Made by a program: the position numbers and the translations under genes
Notes under the pieces: generated by a model
Databases searched by the model: none
What the model was told of the DNA's origin: nothing
Seen by the model: the letters and a program-made list of their open reading frames with translations, nothing else
In this document: positions 45,267-58,935 of the stretch, piece by piece
Position numbering within the stretch: position 1 is the stretch's first letter
Layout: each line of letters begins with the position of its first letter
Assembly (NCBI GenBank): GCA_009599575.1
Contig: VWND01000003.1
Span: 558,001 to 622,000, forward strand
Direction: 5' to 3'
DNA from: Blumeriella jaapii
Lineage: Eukaryota; Ascomycota; Leotiomycetes; Helotiales; Drepanopezizaceae
Length of the DNA: 64,000 nt

Positions 45267-45639
45267 TTATTAACAACTCTTTTTTTACGCTAGCGACGGC
45301 GTAAACTATTTTTCTTTTCGAATTTCTTACGGATTATATTAAAGTGATCGACCGGTCGTAAAAAAGCTTATTTCCGCATTTCGCGAAAAATGGCTTTTGT
45401 TCAACGATCTTTTTTTTAGCAGAGCTTTTCAATTCCTGCTATTACATCTTAACCTCTTTTCTTTTTTTAATCAGCGAAAAAGCAATTTTTTCCAAAAGCT
45501 TTTTTTTTGAAAAACAATTCTTTCCCCGAGGAAAAAAAAACAAAAAAAAAGACAGAGCGCTAATCATTTCGCTTGCCATTTCCTAGCCTAGCGCTAAAAG
45601 CGTTTAATTAAAACTTTTGTAAAATCAATTAAAAAAAAC

Positions 45640-47080
45640 GCAAAAGCGTAAACGACAACTTTTAAAAGCTATGCGATTGCGACAAACCTTTTAATTAAAG
45701 CGTTTGATAAAATTTATCGAACGTACTTTTGCCAATCGCGAATCTGCTGCTTTTTCCTTTTTTCGCAACGTTTTATTTTAATTAATAAACGCTGCAAACC
45801 AACTTTTACGCTTTTCGCGAATTCTTTTTGAATTTTTCTATAACGGCCAAAACTTTAGCGCGTTTTTTAAACGCTATAATTCCTATTTATTTGCTGATTT
45901 TCGACTAGCTCGTATAAAACGCGTTTCGAATTTTAAATTTAAGTTAAATAATAGTAAAAATTACAAAGCACGCTATTGAAAAACTAAAATTTTCGATAAT
46001 TTCGAATTTTACCACGACTATTTCGCTAACGATCGATTTCGCAAAAATTATATATTCGATCAAACCGAAAGCGTAGCAAAAAAGTTTTTGACCTCGCGTA
46101 TTTTAAATCGTTCCGACCTTATATTTTTCGAAAAATTAATAAAAAAAGTCGCCGATTTCCTGGCCGACCTTTTCGACGTTCAAAGGGCCGAAGACGAATT
46201 CAAAATGCTTGCAATAAGTACGCACGACGACTTTTGGCGATTTTACCTGCGATTTTCTATTTTCGCAGCGAACGCTTAAATACGGATTGACAAACAGCTT
46301 CGAAACGCTTTTCGCGACAAAATACCAAAGCGTTTACGAGAAAAGCTGCATTTGGAATAAGCGCGTACAACGATCTTTAAGAATTGGCTTATCGCCGTCC
46401 GTTAAGAAAAATAAAATTAATTAACTAAACGAATTTTATACGCGAATCGTTTTTTAATCAAGTCTATCATTTATCAAAATGGTAGGTTTTTAACCAAAGC
46501 GTACTACGAGTCAAATCGTACGTACGAAAGTCGTTTAAATATTTCATAAGCTTTTTTTCAGCCTTGTTTTTTTTTTTCTTTTACGCCAAAACGCTTCTTT
46601 TAGCGTTTTTTCTTTTCGATCGGACCAACGATAACGCTCGTTTTTTATTTTATACTAAAAGATTCGAGGCCAATTTGCACGACTTTCTACGGGCCGACCT
46701 TCGGTTCCACCCAAAAGCTTTTCCAGGCTGATAAGTATAAATAAGGTCGAACCGGCCGAAAATTCGCTTTTCGATAATAATAATGAAAACGAAAACCCCT
46801 TTCCAAACGATTTCCAAAATGTATATAAAGAAATTAAAAGCTTTTCCGCTAGTCGAAAAAACGCCCAGGTTTAAGCAAAGCCTTTTTTTTAAGCGTATTA
46901 CGCGATATGCGTTATTTTAACGTTCGAAAGCTTTTTAATAGCGATTTATTAACAATTCTCGTTATATTTATTAAAAATAGTTTTTCGTATAAAATGAAAG
47001 CGCTCGCCGATTTTAAAGCGAACGGTTATGCGTTAATCGATTCGGCGCTAATCAAATCCTTTTTTTTTTTTTAAAACCTT
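45640..47080 (+). pseudogene. G2 gag and protease remnant
   Basis: The best preserved gag piece of the G family is 46088-46279 (63 codons: LNRSDLIFFEKLIKKV ... AISTHDDFWRFYLRFS). Later gag reads NDNARFLFYTKRFEANLHDF. The protease site at about 46990-47060 reads ADFKANGYALID, mutated at the same Ser-Gly as in G1. Confidence 0.75.
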
Positions 47081-47475
47081 TAATTTAATTTTTCCCGGCT
47101 TTTTTTCTTATAAAAAAGTATAATAAAGCTCGTGGTTATTTAATTATATATTTTACGCTTTTTAATTTTATTATTAACAATCGAATACAATCGTTTATTT
47201 TTTTTTTAATTATTAACCTCGGAAATTATAATATGATTTTAGAAAAAGCTTGGCTGGCCGAATATTAAGTTTTATTAAATTGTAATAAACGCAAGCTTTA
47301 TTGGCCGAAGTTTTATTTCCTTACAGCTTTTTACGCTCGTTGTATTAAAGTTTTTTATTTACATTTCCGAAAAATTTAATTTCGCTATCAAAACGACGCT
47401 GTGAAACGTGATAAAAACCTTAATTAATTATAGCAGATTTACGACGCTATGCGAAGCGCGAAAAAGTCGAATTTT

Positions 47476-47508
47476 ATTCGCGGTGTTAATTTCGATAGCG
47501 ACGCCAAT
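47476..47508. repeat. Palindromic repeat copy 10 (33 bp, G2)
   Basis: It starts ATTCGCGGTGTTA and ends TAGCGACGCCAAT. It is at the same place as in G1, in a 98-codon open frame (IRGVNFDSDAN). Confidence 0.85.
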
Positions 47509-47823
47509 AAGATAATACAAAAAATTATATTATTTTTCCAGGCTGCCGATTTCCTTTTTATTATTTTTTTTTTTTTTTTTTTTTTTTCTTCGTTAAAACA
47601 GCTTTTTTGTTCTACGAAAAACAGTTATATTAAAAACCGAAAAAAAGCTCTCGCCGCGATAACCTTTCAGCTTAATATAATCGATAATTTAAACAAGCCA
47701 TTTTTTGAATTTTTCAAACGACCAGTTCGAAAACGAATTTCTTAATCTACTGCTTATCCAATTTTTATTTATCAAATTATTACACACGTTTTCAAGCTGA
47801 TTTTCAAAAAGGAAGCAATTGAA

Positions 47824-50800
47824 ATGTTAACTTTTCTGTACGAAATCGACAAAATACTAAACGATTTTACGTATAATACTTTCCTTAAGACCCAATTTTA
47901 CAGTTTTTTCGAACGTTTCAGAACCAATGAAATATCGATTTCGACCTTTTTAACCAGCTTAACAAAGCTAACTTCGAATAAACCTTTCTTCGAATCTTTT
48001 CCCCCGGAGTATAAAAACCTCGAACACGTGTTTTCTAAAGCCGCCAATAACGAGCTAGCCTTTTACCGGCCCTACGACCATAAAATCGAATTTATTATAA
48101 ATAAGAAAAAGCTGAAATATATTTTTTTATACAAAATATCGATTCTAGAATTCGAAATTATTAAAACTTATCTGCAAAACAATCTTGATAAAAGTTTTAT
48201 CGAACCTTCCACCGTTCCCTTCGCTGCTCCAATGCTTTTCGCTAAAAAACCCGACGGTTTACTGCGTTTCTGTATCGATTATCGAGCTTTTAATAATATT
48301 ACTCGTAAAAATCGCTATTCCCTTTTTTTTATCGATAAAACTTTTGCTCGTTTTTCGGAAGCGCGAATTTTTACGAAGTTCGATATTCGTTAAGCTTTTT
48401 ATAAAATTCGAATAGATCCCGCTAATAAAAAACTAACGACGTTTCGTACGCATTACGGCGCTTATAAATGCAAAATGCTATTTTTTGGCCTTATTAATAA
48501 ATCCGCAATTTACCAACGTTATATAAACGACGTTCTTTTCGATTATTTAAACGATTTTTGTATTGCATATTTAAATAATATTTTTATTTATTCGTCCGAT
48601 CTTTTAAAACACGTTATACACGTTCGCAAAATGCTTCAAAAGCTCGCTGACGCTGAATTATAGGCCGATATTCGGAAATCTGAATTTAATATTATTCGGA
48701 CCCGTTATTTAGGTTTTATTATTTCGATTGAAAGCTTAAAAATAAATCCAGAAAAAGTCTTCGTAATCGCTTATTAAAAACCTTCTATTATTATAAAAAG
48801 TGTACAAAGCTTTTTTGGTTTTTATAACTTTTACCGACGTTTTATTCGAAACTACGATATAATTGCAAAACCTCTGATTTATTTGACCAAAGCTAACGTT
48901 TTTTTTAATTTCACTTTTGAATATTAGAAAAGTTTCGACCTTTTTATATTAGTTTTTACTACTGCATCAGTTCTATAATATTACAGGCAAAACCTTTCTT
49001 GCATATTAAAAACTAACGCTTCCGACGGCGTAATAGCTTTTGTGCTTTCGCAATTTCATAGCGACGACTGGCTTCCAATCGCCTATTTTAGCAAAACTAT
49101 AGCCTTCGCAAAGCTAAACTACGTCGTATACGACAAAAAGATGCTCGCAATCGTAAGATTTCTAAGCAATTTTCGTGCTAAACTAGCTGGTTCAATTTAT
49201 TAAATTAAAATAATTATTAATTATAAAACCTTGGAATATTTTATAATTTCCAAATTTTTAAACGTTCGATAAATACGCTAGGCCGAACTCCTCGCCGATT
49301 ACAACTTTTTTATTACGTACAAACCAGGTAAATACAACCTTTTGGCTAACGTATTAACACGTCGTACGAGCGAACTCGACCGCTAAAACTTTTTTAAACG
49401 CATTCAGCGCTTGCAAACACTTTTTCGAGCCGATCAGATCGATTACCGTTTTTTAATTAAAAAACTTCGATCGCTTACGGCCTTCGAAACAGCTGTTTTT
49501 ATCGTTAAAATAACTGATTTTTTTTTCGCATTCCGTATCGTTAACCAGCTTTTTCACGCTAATCGCATAGCTAACAGTTTGATAGCCCTCCGAAAAAAAG
49601 CTGTACGAAACGCTACGAAAAAAAACGACGATAATAATACTTCGTTTTCGTATATATTTAAACGCGATCTGCTATTATATTACGGCCGTTTAATAATATT
49701 AAACGTCGATTATTTTCGTTTGGCCCTTATACGAAAAATGTACGACCAAATTTCCACCGCTTATCCTAGCGTTCGCAAAACTACGCAATTGCTTTCGGAC
49801 CAATACTATTAGCGAAGTATAACAGCCTTCGTAAAACAATATTATCGCAATTGCTACGCTTATCGAAAAAATTCTGTTTCAAAAGATAAGCGCCCCGGCT
49901 TTTTTCAGTTTTTTTCTGTTTTTGACCATTTTTGAAAGCATATTATAATGGATTTTTGCAGCTTTAACAAAAACAAACACGATTATAATAACGTATTCGT
50001 AGTAATAAATCGCTTTTCCAAGCAAGCTATTTCGATCTTCTGCCATAAAAATATCGACGCTCGAAGCTTCGCCAAATTGTATATATTCCACGTATACAAG
50101 TATTTTAATTTTTTAAAAAGTATTATTAGCGATCGTGGCCCTTAATATTAGTCTATCTTCTGGTCTGAATTAAACAAAATATTCGGTACGCAATTAAAAT
50201 TTTCGATAGCCGCTTATTCTGAAACCGATAATCAGACCGAAATTTACAACTAATATCTGCAAAAACGCTTTCGACCTTTCGTGAACTTTTATTAAAACGA
50301 TTAAAGCGAATTTCTCCTAATAATAGATTTCGCTCAAATAATTTTTTTTTACGAAAATCTAAATAGTTTTTTATTTTTTGAAATTATACACGGTTATATT
50401 CCTTATATTAATTGAAACTGAAAGCTCGATACTTCCTTTTTTCCTAACCTTTTATATAAGCTAAACGCAAACGAAGCTCGTGCGTACGCTCGCCGCTATT
50501 ACGACGCCTGGAACTTCGCCAAATCGCACCTCTAATAAGTTTACGATAAAATAAAAAAAAATGCGAATAAGTCTCGCCGCGCGAACGATTTTGACGTTGG
50601 CGACTACGTATGGCTCGATATGCGCCTATTTCCGACCTTCCGGCTTTTTCGCAAGCTCGATAATTCTATAAACGGCTTTTTTAAGATTATAGCCAAAATT
50701 TTCGACAACGCTTTTAAGCTAGACCTTTTTAGTATTATAAACGTACACCCAGTTTTTTACGCTAGTCGATTGCGTAAAACAGCTAACGACGCGCTTTTAA

Positions 50801-51110
50801 ATCAGATTAATCTAGCCCTTGAATTTATTAATATAATTGATAAACTTAAATACAAAATCGAAAAATTGATCGCCTGTCGAATGTAGCGAAAGACCTTTTA
50901 ATATAAAGTTTTTTAAATAAGCTTAAATAAAGATTTTACGTGGTACTTCGCGTCTGACTTTATATACGCTTCTCTGAAAATGCGCGATTTTTATTTGGCG
51001 TATAAAAAGCTTTCCGGTCCTTCTGCAAAACTTATAGACTGGTTGAAAGCATATTCCGAAGGTTTGGATTCGTACGATCATTTGGATAATAACGTATCAA
51101 TGGATAAAAG
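47824..51110 (+). pseudogene. G2 pol: RT, RNase H, integrase, chromodomain
   Basis: RT is open for 189 codons (47824-48393), including FAAPMLFAKKPDGLLRF and CIDYRAFNNITRKNRY. The YLDD motif reads YLNN in the frame 48475-48663. RNase H is at about 49010-49390 (DKKMLAIVRFLSNF). The integrase N-terminal region is open for 133 codons at 49411-49812, and its core DFCSFNKNKHDYNN is at about 49950. The chromodomain lies near 50840-50980. Domain order and frame match G1 throughout. Confidence 0.87.
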
Positions 51111-51144
51111 CTCGAGGGCGCGCTTTTTTCGGACGGGAGAGTAA

Positions 51145-51410
51145 TATAACGATTCATTCTGTTGCCATTTTTCGTATTATCCCAGCAACTACGTATAACT
51201 GCAAGCTTCCTGATCTTCTGATAAGTTTTTCTATTAACTGTGGAAACTATTATATATATAAGGCTTTTTTTTTTTAGCAACCTCTGCCTTCTGCAGTTGT
51301 TGATTCTAAGTGAATATTTTTGTTACAGAACCAAAGGCTCGTTTCATACCATATGAACACGGCGACCAGTTGACTGATTTCCCAGCCCTCCGACTAATTA
51401 GATCGTCACA
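51145..51410 (+). repeat. 3' LTR of G2 (266 bp)
   Basis: It starts TATAACGATTCATTC, ends GATCGTCACA, and is preceded by a mutated polypurine tract (GGACGGGAGAGTAA, 51131-51144). Confidence 0.92.
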
Positions 51411-51415
51411 TTAAT

Positions 51416-51632
51416 TAGCTTACGCCAGTTTCGAGCCTTAATAGCTTTTTATTTATTTATCGACTTAATAATATTTTTGATCGTTGGGTTATAATAGCGA
51501 AGAAATTTATCGAATATCTCAGTTTTAAAAACTTCGAAATTTTTATAAGTTTTTTTATATTTTTCGATAAAATCGGTAATATTGGCGCCGTTAAATAAAA
51601 ATGCATCAGAGGAGCCAGGAAGAGGCATGCGG
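51416..51632 (-). pseudogene. Element A gag, 5' fragment
   Basis: A 217-bp piece of A between G2 and G3 aligns with B at about 27365-27572 (shared GGAGCCAG and GGCATGCGG blocks). It is a gag or leader fragment. TGCGG (51628-51632) is the likely left half of the G3 target duplication; the right half is outside the window. Confidence 0.7.
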
Positions 51633-51899
51633 TGTGACGATCTAATTAATCGGAGGGCTGGGAGATCAGTCAACTGGTCGCCGTGTTCATATGGTATGAA
51701 ACGAGCCTTTGATTCTGTAACAAAGATATTCATTTAAAATCAACAATTGCAAAAGACAGAAATTGCTAAAAAAAAAAAGCTTTATATATATAAATAATTT
51801 TTACAATTGATAAAGAAACCCATCAGAAAACCAAAAAGCTTGCAGCTATACGTAGTTGCTAAGATGATACGAAAGATGGCAATAAAATAAATCGTTATA
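51633..51899 (-). repeat. 3' LTR of G3 (267 bp)
   Basis: On the plus strand it starts TGTGACGATCTAATTAATC and ends AAATCGTTATA. The adjacent CTATTCCTCCGTCC is the RIP-altered polypurine tract on the minus strand. Confidence 0.9.
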
Positions 51900-51929
51900 C
51901 TATTCCTCCGTCCGAAAAAAGCGCGCTTT

Positions 51930-52812
51930 CGAGCTTTTATTTATTAGTACGTCGCTATCCAAATAATCGTACGAATTTAAACCTTCGGAATACGCTTTTA
52001 GCCAATCTACAAGTTTTGCAGGAAAACCGGAGAGCTTTTTATGCGCCAAATAAAAGTCGCGCATTTTTAAAAAAGCATATATAAAATTAGACGCGAAATA
52101 CTATATAAGATTTTTATTTAAGCTTATTTAAAAAGCTTTGTATTAAAAAGTCTTCCGCTGTATTCGACAGGCGATTAATTTTTCGATTTCGTATTTAAGC
52201 TTACTAATTATATTAATAAATTTAAAAATTAAGTTAATCTGATTTGAAAGCGCGTCGTTAGCTGTTTTACGCAGTCGATTAGCGTGAAAAACTAGGTGTA
52301 CGTTTATAATACTAGAAAGGTCTAGCTTAAAAGCGTTATCGAAAATTTTGGCTATAATTTTAAAAAGGCCGTTTGTAAAATTGTCGAGCTTGCGGAAGGG
52401 CCGGAAGGTCGGAAATAAACGCATATCGAGCTATACGTAGTCGCTAACGTTAAAATCGATCGCGCGGCGAAACTTATTCGCACTTTTTTTTATTTTGTCG
52501 TAAGCTTGTTAAAAATGCGATTTGGCGAAGTTCCAAGCGTCGTAATAGCGGCGAGCGTACGCACAAGCTTCGTTTGCGTTTAGTTTGTATAAAAAATTAA
52601 GAAAAAGGGAAGTATCGAGCTTTCAGTTTCAATTAGTATAAGGAATATAACCGTATACGATTTCAAAAAGTAAAAAGCTATTTAAACTTTCGTAAAAGAA
52701 GATTATTTAAACGAAATCTATTATTAAAAGAAATTCGCTTCAATCGTTTTAATAAAAATTTACGAAAAGTCGAAAGCGTTTTTGCAAATATTAGTTGTAA
52801 ATTTCGGTCTGA
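51930..52812 (-). pseudogene. G3 integrase C-terminus and chromodomain
   Basis: A 93-codon open frame (52143-52424) reads MRLFPTFRPFRKLDN ... LKYEIEKLIACRIQRKTF. It covers the end of the integrase region and the start of the chromodomain, as in G1 at 10393-10674. It is separated from the rest of pol by H2, inserted at TCTGA. Confidence 0.8.
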
Positions 52813-53051
52813 TGTCACAGCTAGCTTGAGGGTGATCGGAATGATGTGGACCAAAAGGTACGCATGTAAATTGAAAGAAAAACACCGAGCTAGAATGCTC
52901 GGGGTCGCGAACTTTATATACAGTGGGTTGCGCTTATGGGTCACGTGACTTAGCGCGAGGCCTAGTGGCCGAGGTGGTCCGTGCCCAAATCTTAATCCGA
53001 CACCACCAGCAATTATACCACTGGCAATTATCACCGGCCAGGATCGTAACA
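52813..53051 (-). repeat. 3' LTR of H2 (239 bp)
   Basis: On the plus strand it starts TGTCACAGCTAGC and ends CAGGATCGTAACA. It is 45 bp shorter than the H1 LTR because three 15-bp units are missing. The polypurine tract follows at 53052-53075 (minus strand). Confidence 0.92.
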
Positions 53052-53199
53052 CTACCCCCCCCTTCCGAAAAACTGCGTCCTCGCAGTTGCAATCATAAGT
53101 CTATCGTTTTCCAATTCAATATAATTATCTCTGCCTTCGTTGTAAACTTGCAACCATACGAAAAGCGTTCGTAAAAAGCCTTTGGCGGTGGGATATAAT

Positions 53200-56100
53200 C
53201 GGTGAAATACTTAAAAAATATGGAAGGCTGTTATAACGTTAAAACAAAAGTATTATTCGAGATTTTCATTAGCGCCCTTTCAATTAACTTAATATTGCAA
53301 TACTTTTTTGTACAATCTCGAACCTATTATTTTTTCGATTTTCCATTCCGTTTATTCGGAAAATAATTAAATAAAAGCTGGTTCGGGGCGGCGTTGGCCA
53401 GATAAAAAATTGCTAATATGCTTTCGAAGCGAATATAAATAGAAAATTAAATAAATTAACCAGTTTGCGGAAAGGTCAAGCTTTCAGCTTTTTTTTATTT
53501 TATCGACGATTTTAATTAAGCCGTATTATTTGTCCGAAAGCTTTCGGAAAAATCGGTCGAGCTTTTAATTTTTAATATTTACTAATACTTCGTCGCTTAT
53601 ATTTTAATTTATCGGTCGTTTATACAAATTAACGAAGCGTTTTATTTTGGCTTATTATTATATAATAAACGATTATGCGTATTTTACAATTTTTTTAGCT
53701 CGGAAAGCCAAATGCAAAGCTTCGTCGCGGTTAAACTTTTCGATGACCGAGCGAAAAGAACGGAAATTATTTATATTCCAAAATATACGAGCCTCGTATT
53801 TATTTAAAATTTAAAAAGAAAAAACGTTGCCGAGAAATTCGTACGATAAAGTTAATTATATAATATTTATCAAAAGTAAAAAGCGTTTTTAATTATTTTA
53901 ATAATAAAAGCAAAAAGGGCGGAAACGTTGCTTAATATATTAATTTATTACTTCGGTCTGCCTATCGATATTAAAATTGTACGCAGTAATCAATTTGATT
54001 TTGGTTTTTAATATACGGCAGAGTTTTTGCTAAAAAACCGAAACAAACTGAACTTTTCGATCCGAAATAATTAAATCCGGCATGCCGAAATAGCGCATTT
54101 AATAAACCAAAAACAAAGCTGTCAGTTTTTTCGCTATAATAGTTTTATAGCAAAGGATTAACAAAAGCTTTTTAAATAAGCGATTTATTATTACGAAAGC
54201 GAAATCGTAACTATTTTCGTTTAATAAAAGCTTCGTAAAATTTATCGTTAAATATTAATAAAGCCTGCTGGATATAAGCAAAAGCTTCAGAAAGCTCGGA
54301 ATTTTGTCGCGCCTAGCTTTTATTCGTATGCAACGACAATTCGAAACGTATTGCTGTATATCTGCTTTTATAATTTTTTAATAATATTTGCGACCGACCA
54401 AAAGCTTTATTTTTTTTATCCTAGCGTATACTACGCAAAATTATTCGTAAATATATCGGATTAAAAAAATTCGCAATTCGAAAGATTTTAAAAGCATTAT
54501 TAATCTGCTTTAGAAAAACAATTTGTTTTATCGCAATTAATAATCAAAACTATAATTGCGGGCTTACGCTCGTTGCGTTTCGAAAAAAAAAGAGTTTTTA
54601 TTGGCTTGCAGCAAATCGTTTATAATTATATAATTATATATATCGTACGCGATTACGGAAATTAGATCTGCGGGTTTTTTTATAAGCATTTTATTTTTTT
54701 CGTTTTCGCTGTCTTTTTCGGAAAAAGTGTCGTTATCGCGCTTATCGGACGCTGTTTTTACAGGCGTTAGCGTGGTTATATTTTTAACAGCTATTTTTTT
54801 TAAAATCTAAAAATTTAATTTATCGTTTAAAAACATTTGCTGCTTTCGAACTGCTCGCTGTCGCGCTTTTAATAAGAAAATGTTTTGGTTTTTGCGAAAA
54901 AAAGTATTAGCGAACGTATTAATAATTTCCGACCGATATATAATTGTAAAATAAAAGTCGGCGAAAAACTCGGCTTATCGGGCTTATCGAGCCGAAAAGT
55001 TTTTAATTATTATAAAATATTTTAAAACGCGGTGATCGGTATATATATATACGTTTTTTTAAACGCTTAACAGCTTCGGTTTGTAATTTTTGAAAAAGCG
55101 AAAAATAGCGAAAAGCTTTTTATCGTAGATCGGATAATTAAATTCGGCGTCGATTATAATTTTGAAAAAAAAACCGATCGGATAATAAAAGTTATTTTTT
55201 TACAATTGCAATAATACGCTAGCTATTATTTTATCAGAAAAGTCGGTTTCCAGGCGCGTTTGCTTATAAAAGTCGTAATAGCATAAAATAAAAGCGCTTA
55301 ACAAAATTTTGCGCAATACTTTTTATACGTTTTTCTGTTTTTTTTCGAATACGAAAAAAACGTTTTTATTTGTAAAAGCAGTAAAAAAGCGGCAAATGCG
55401 GCTGTAGCCGGCTATAAAGCGTTTGTAAAAATTGCAAAAGCTTAAAAAGCTTTGCACGCTTCGTATATTCGCTGCATATTACTAATTTTTAATAATAGCG
55501 ATTTTTTCCGGATTTATTTTAATATTTTGAATACTAATAACGAAATCTAAAAATTTGATTTTCGTAATATTAAATTCGCATTTTTTAATATTAGTTTTTA
55601 GGCCGTGTTTTTTTAGAATCGACAAAATCTTTTTAACGTAAATCTTATATTTTAAATTATTCGCGAAATAAATAAAAATATCGTTAAAATACGCCGAGCA
55701 GAAATTATTTAAATGCTTTATAAAAATATTATTAATAAAGCGTTGAAATATAACGGGTTTATTAGTAAGGCCGAACGAAAGAATTTTATATTTATATATA
55801 TCGTATCGGATACGGAAACTAATTAATTTTTTAAACTTTTCGGATATCCGGACTCGATTAAATATTTATTAAATATTAATTTTCGTAAATATTTTAATTT
55901 TAATAATTCGCGCCAGCATTTCGTTAATTAAAAGCAAAAAATAGAAATTTTTTTTCGTAAAATCGTTAAGCTTGCGATAATCGATATATAAGCGTATAAA
56001 GCCGTCTGACTTTTTAATAAATAAAATTAAAACGGCGAAAAAAGCATTAAAAAGTTTAATAAAACTTTTATACAAATTATCGAAAATATAGCTTTTGACT

Positions 56101-57200
56101 TTTGTAAATTGTTTATTCGTAAAACGTTTAAATAATTTTATAAAAAGCGTATTTTCCGTGGTCAGATATATTTTGTAATTTACACCGGAGCGGCGGAAAG
56201 CGAACTTATCGCTTTTTTGCTTATAAAACAGTTTTTCGAATTCCGAATATTAAATTAAAAAAAGCTTTTTCACAAAAACCACGTTGTCGTCGTATTTGAT
56301 TTGCAAAGCGTCGAAAACGGAAATATTTTTTATTGCCGCGAGCTATATGATTTTTTTAAATTCGGCGACCTTCGTACGGCGGAAACGTTTTTTATTTATA
56401 TTATATATAAAAGTAATAAACGTATAATCGCTGGATAATAGTAATTCTTTTTTTTTTGCGGCCCGCATTCGTTTTTCGTAACGTATTTGTAAAGCGTTAA
56501 ATGTAAAAGCGGAAATATAATTAATATTGTAATTAAAAATAAAAAAGGTAGTAATTGGCCCGGTTAAAAAAACCGGCTTGGTCGGTCGGTTTTAAAGCTG
56601 CTAATAAAAAAACTTTTCCATTTTATACAAACTGTTTTTAAAGTTTCGCATAAACGTAAAAGATTTATCAGTTTTCAAAGCTTAAATAAGTCTTTTTGAT
56701 CGTCGTAAAAGTGTTGGCAAAAGTATATAAAACTTTTATTACGCTGTTTCGTTTGTTTGCATTTTTTTAATATATACGATTAAATATTTTAAGCTTTTTT
56801 CGCTGATCGAAATCGACGAACAATTGCTCGTTAAAATAAAAAATAATAAATATATCGAATGGCCATTTTATTTTGTTTTTTCTTTGGCCGTACGCTTGTT
56901 TCAAATCGTAATGCTATAAAAATTTGCGATTAATAAAAACGTCGGTAAAACCCAGGTTTATAATCAAAAAAGAAAAATTTACACGACGTCGGTTAATCGT
57001 AAAAAAAAAAAAAATAGTAGAAAAAATAAATTCTTTCGGCTCGCTATTATAGCCGGTAGATATAATAAGCTTATGCAGCCGAATAAAATTTATTCCGAAA
57101 CGTTAAAAAAATTAATACGTTAAAAAAGTTTTAATCGCACCGAAAATATTAGCTTCGCTATCGATATATGCAAATATTTTAATATATAATTTATTGCGTA
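53200..57200 (-). pseudogene. H2 pol: protease to chromodomain
   Basis: On the minus strand the protease site near 57150-57185 reads DSEAN (Gly to Glu). RT is readable at 55869-56075 (FIRLYIDYRKLNDFTKKNFY) and onward to about 55500. RNase H is at about 54960-55400, integrase at about 53500-54600, and the chromodomain remnant near 53220-53350. Every domain is interrupted by TAA/TAG. It matches H1 in order and spacing. Confidence 0.82.
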
Positions 57201-57299
57201 TTAATTTTATAAAAACTAAAAACTGTCGCTTTTTTATTAAAAAGCGTTAGTTAAATTTTAAATCCTTTTACAAATCGAATCTTTTGTTATAATAAAAGT

Positions 57300-58935
57300 T
57301 TTTGCCACGGCTCAAAAGTTTTTTAATAAATCGTTTTGCTTTTCGTCGATAGCTATTTCGGCGATTTTGCGATTAAGCTTAGCGTCGAAGCAAACGTTTG
57401 CGAAATGGCCGGACTTGCCGCAATTATAATAAGCGCTAAAAAAACGCGCAGCCAAGCGGAAAAAACCGGAAATAATAAAAATAGCAGTTATACGTTTGTA
57501 AAAATCTTTACTAAAAAAAGAAAAAGCTGTGCGAGCAAAAAGGGCTGAAAAAATAAAACGTTATAAAGTTTTAAAAATACCGGAAATACGTTAAAATCCT
57601 AGTTAACAAAAGCTATAACAAAGGAAAAATAGCTTATACGACGGGCAGAAGCTATTTTTTCAGCTCGGATATTGCGTAATTTTTTATTCGCAACGGCCAA
57701 AAACTCGTTTAAAACAGTATAATTATTATTTATTTTATACTTTTCTATTCGAAAATCGTATTTAAAAATAAAAATAATTTTTTCGCATATATTTTTAAAT
57801 CAACGGTTTTTAGTAATTTTGCTAATAACTGCGTAACGAATAAATAAAAAACGAAAATTATTATAAATCTGACCGTTGTTTATATAAAATTTATTATATT
57901 GCAATTTAACAAATTAAACGCGGTTATAATTAAAAAAGCGCTGATTAAAAATACGAAAAACGTTTCGAGCCGATTAAGCTTAATTATAAAATTCGGAATT
58001 TAAATATTCTAAAATAATAGTTTTTGCCTTTTCAATAATATATTTAAAATATGCTTTGGCTTAATCTATGCTTTATATAAAATTTCTTAAGTACTTTTTA
58101 ATAAATAATTTTATATTTATTTTTTATACGTTATATTTAATTTTTTTTTAATAGTCGCTAAAAGCGTAGCGAAAATATTTAATTTTAAATAATTCGATTC
58201 GGAAAATAGCTAGGTCGAAAACGGAAAAGTAATACTCGGAAATTAATTAAAAGTCCGCCGTAAAAGCGCGCGAAGCTCGGAATAAAAAAAAAGCGTCGCG
58301 GACGATATTAGCGAAAGCTGAAAAGCGAGCGGCGGCAATAGCTTAAGCGATTATTTAAGCGATTTAAAACTGTTAGGCCGTAATAAATCTTTTAGCGTTA
58401 ATAAATATACTAGGCAGTTGTAAAAGCATTCGTCGGTTTAAAAATATTAAAATATTAGCGTCGTATAACTCGATTTTAAATTCGATAATAAAGCGAAAAA
58501 ATCCAGCAGCAAATAATTATAATTCGGTAGAAAAGTCGTGGAATAAAAACTCGCTGCCAAAATCGTCGAAAAAGCCTGAAACGAATAAAGATTCGAAAGC
58601 GGCAAAAGCAAAAGCAGAAAATGGAAATGCTGATTCGAAGCCGAATCGTACGGATTGCGTTCGTTTTCGAATGCCACGTCGATTTATAAAAAAAACATAA
58701 GATATTGTAATATTAAAAAGAAATAATTCGAATTGCAAAAGCAGATCGAATTAATAAAAAAAAAAGACTCCAGTTTTTTTTAAAAACAAAATCAGTAGAA
58801 AAAAGTTCTGATTAAAGCACCGATAAATAAACGTCGGTACGGACGGCCTGAAAAAAGTTCGAGTTGCAAAAGCAGATCGAATTTTTAACCGTGGATATAA
58901 AGCTTCCCAGCGAAGATTGTTTTAGTTTTTTTTTA
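57300..58935 (-). pseudogene. H2 gag
   Basis: Open minus-strand pieces at 58517-58738 (INRRGIRKRTQSVRFGFESA, as in H1) and 58447-58677 mark the gag start. The knuckle region lies near 57400. It is the same gene as H1 gag at 30359-31780. Confidence 0.75.

Larger units (their letters stand above)
45001..51410 (+). mobile_element. Element G2: chromodomain Ty3/Gypsy retrotransposon (6,410 bp)
   Basis: 266-bp LTRs are flanked by a perfect TTAAT duplication (44996-45000 and 51411-51415) in the gag of A. It has the same structure as G1. It lies in the same orientation as G1, opposite to A. Confidence 0.93.
516..51632 (-). mobile_element. Element A: Ty3/Gypsy LTR retrotransposon, outermost element of the nest
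   Basis: A is an ~11.3-kb element coded on the minus strand. It is cut into four visible pieces: 516-4772 (3' LTR, extra 3' ORFs, pol end), 11189-12955 (integrase and upstream linker), 40998-45000 (RNase H, RT, protease, gag) and 51416-51632 (5' gag). The gaps are exactly G1, T and G2, each bounded by a 5-bp duplication, and the last piece is cut by G3. The pieces align in order with the uninterrupted copy B at 17300-28614. About 1.1 kb, including the 5' LTR, is beyond the window on the far side of G3. All frames are broken by TAA/TAG. It must be older than the elements nested in it. Confidence 0.9.
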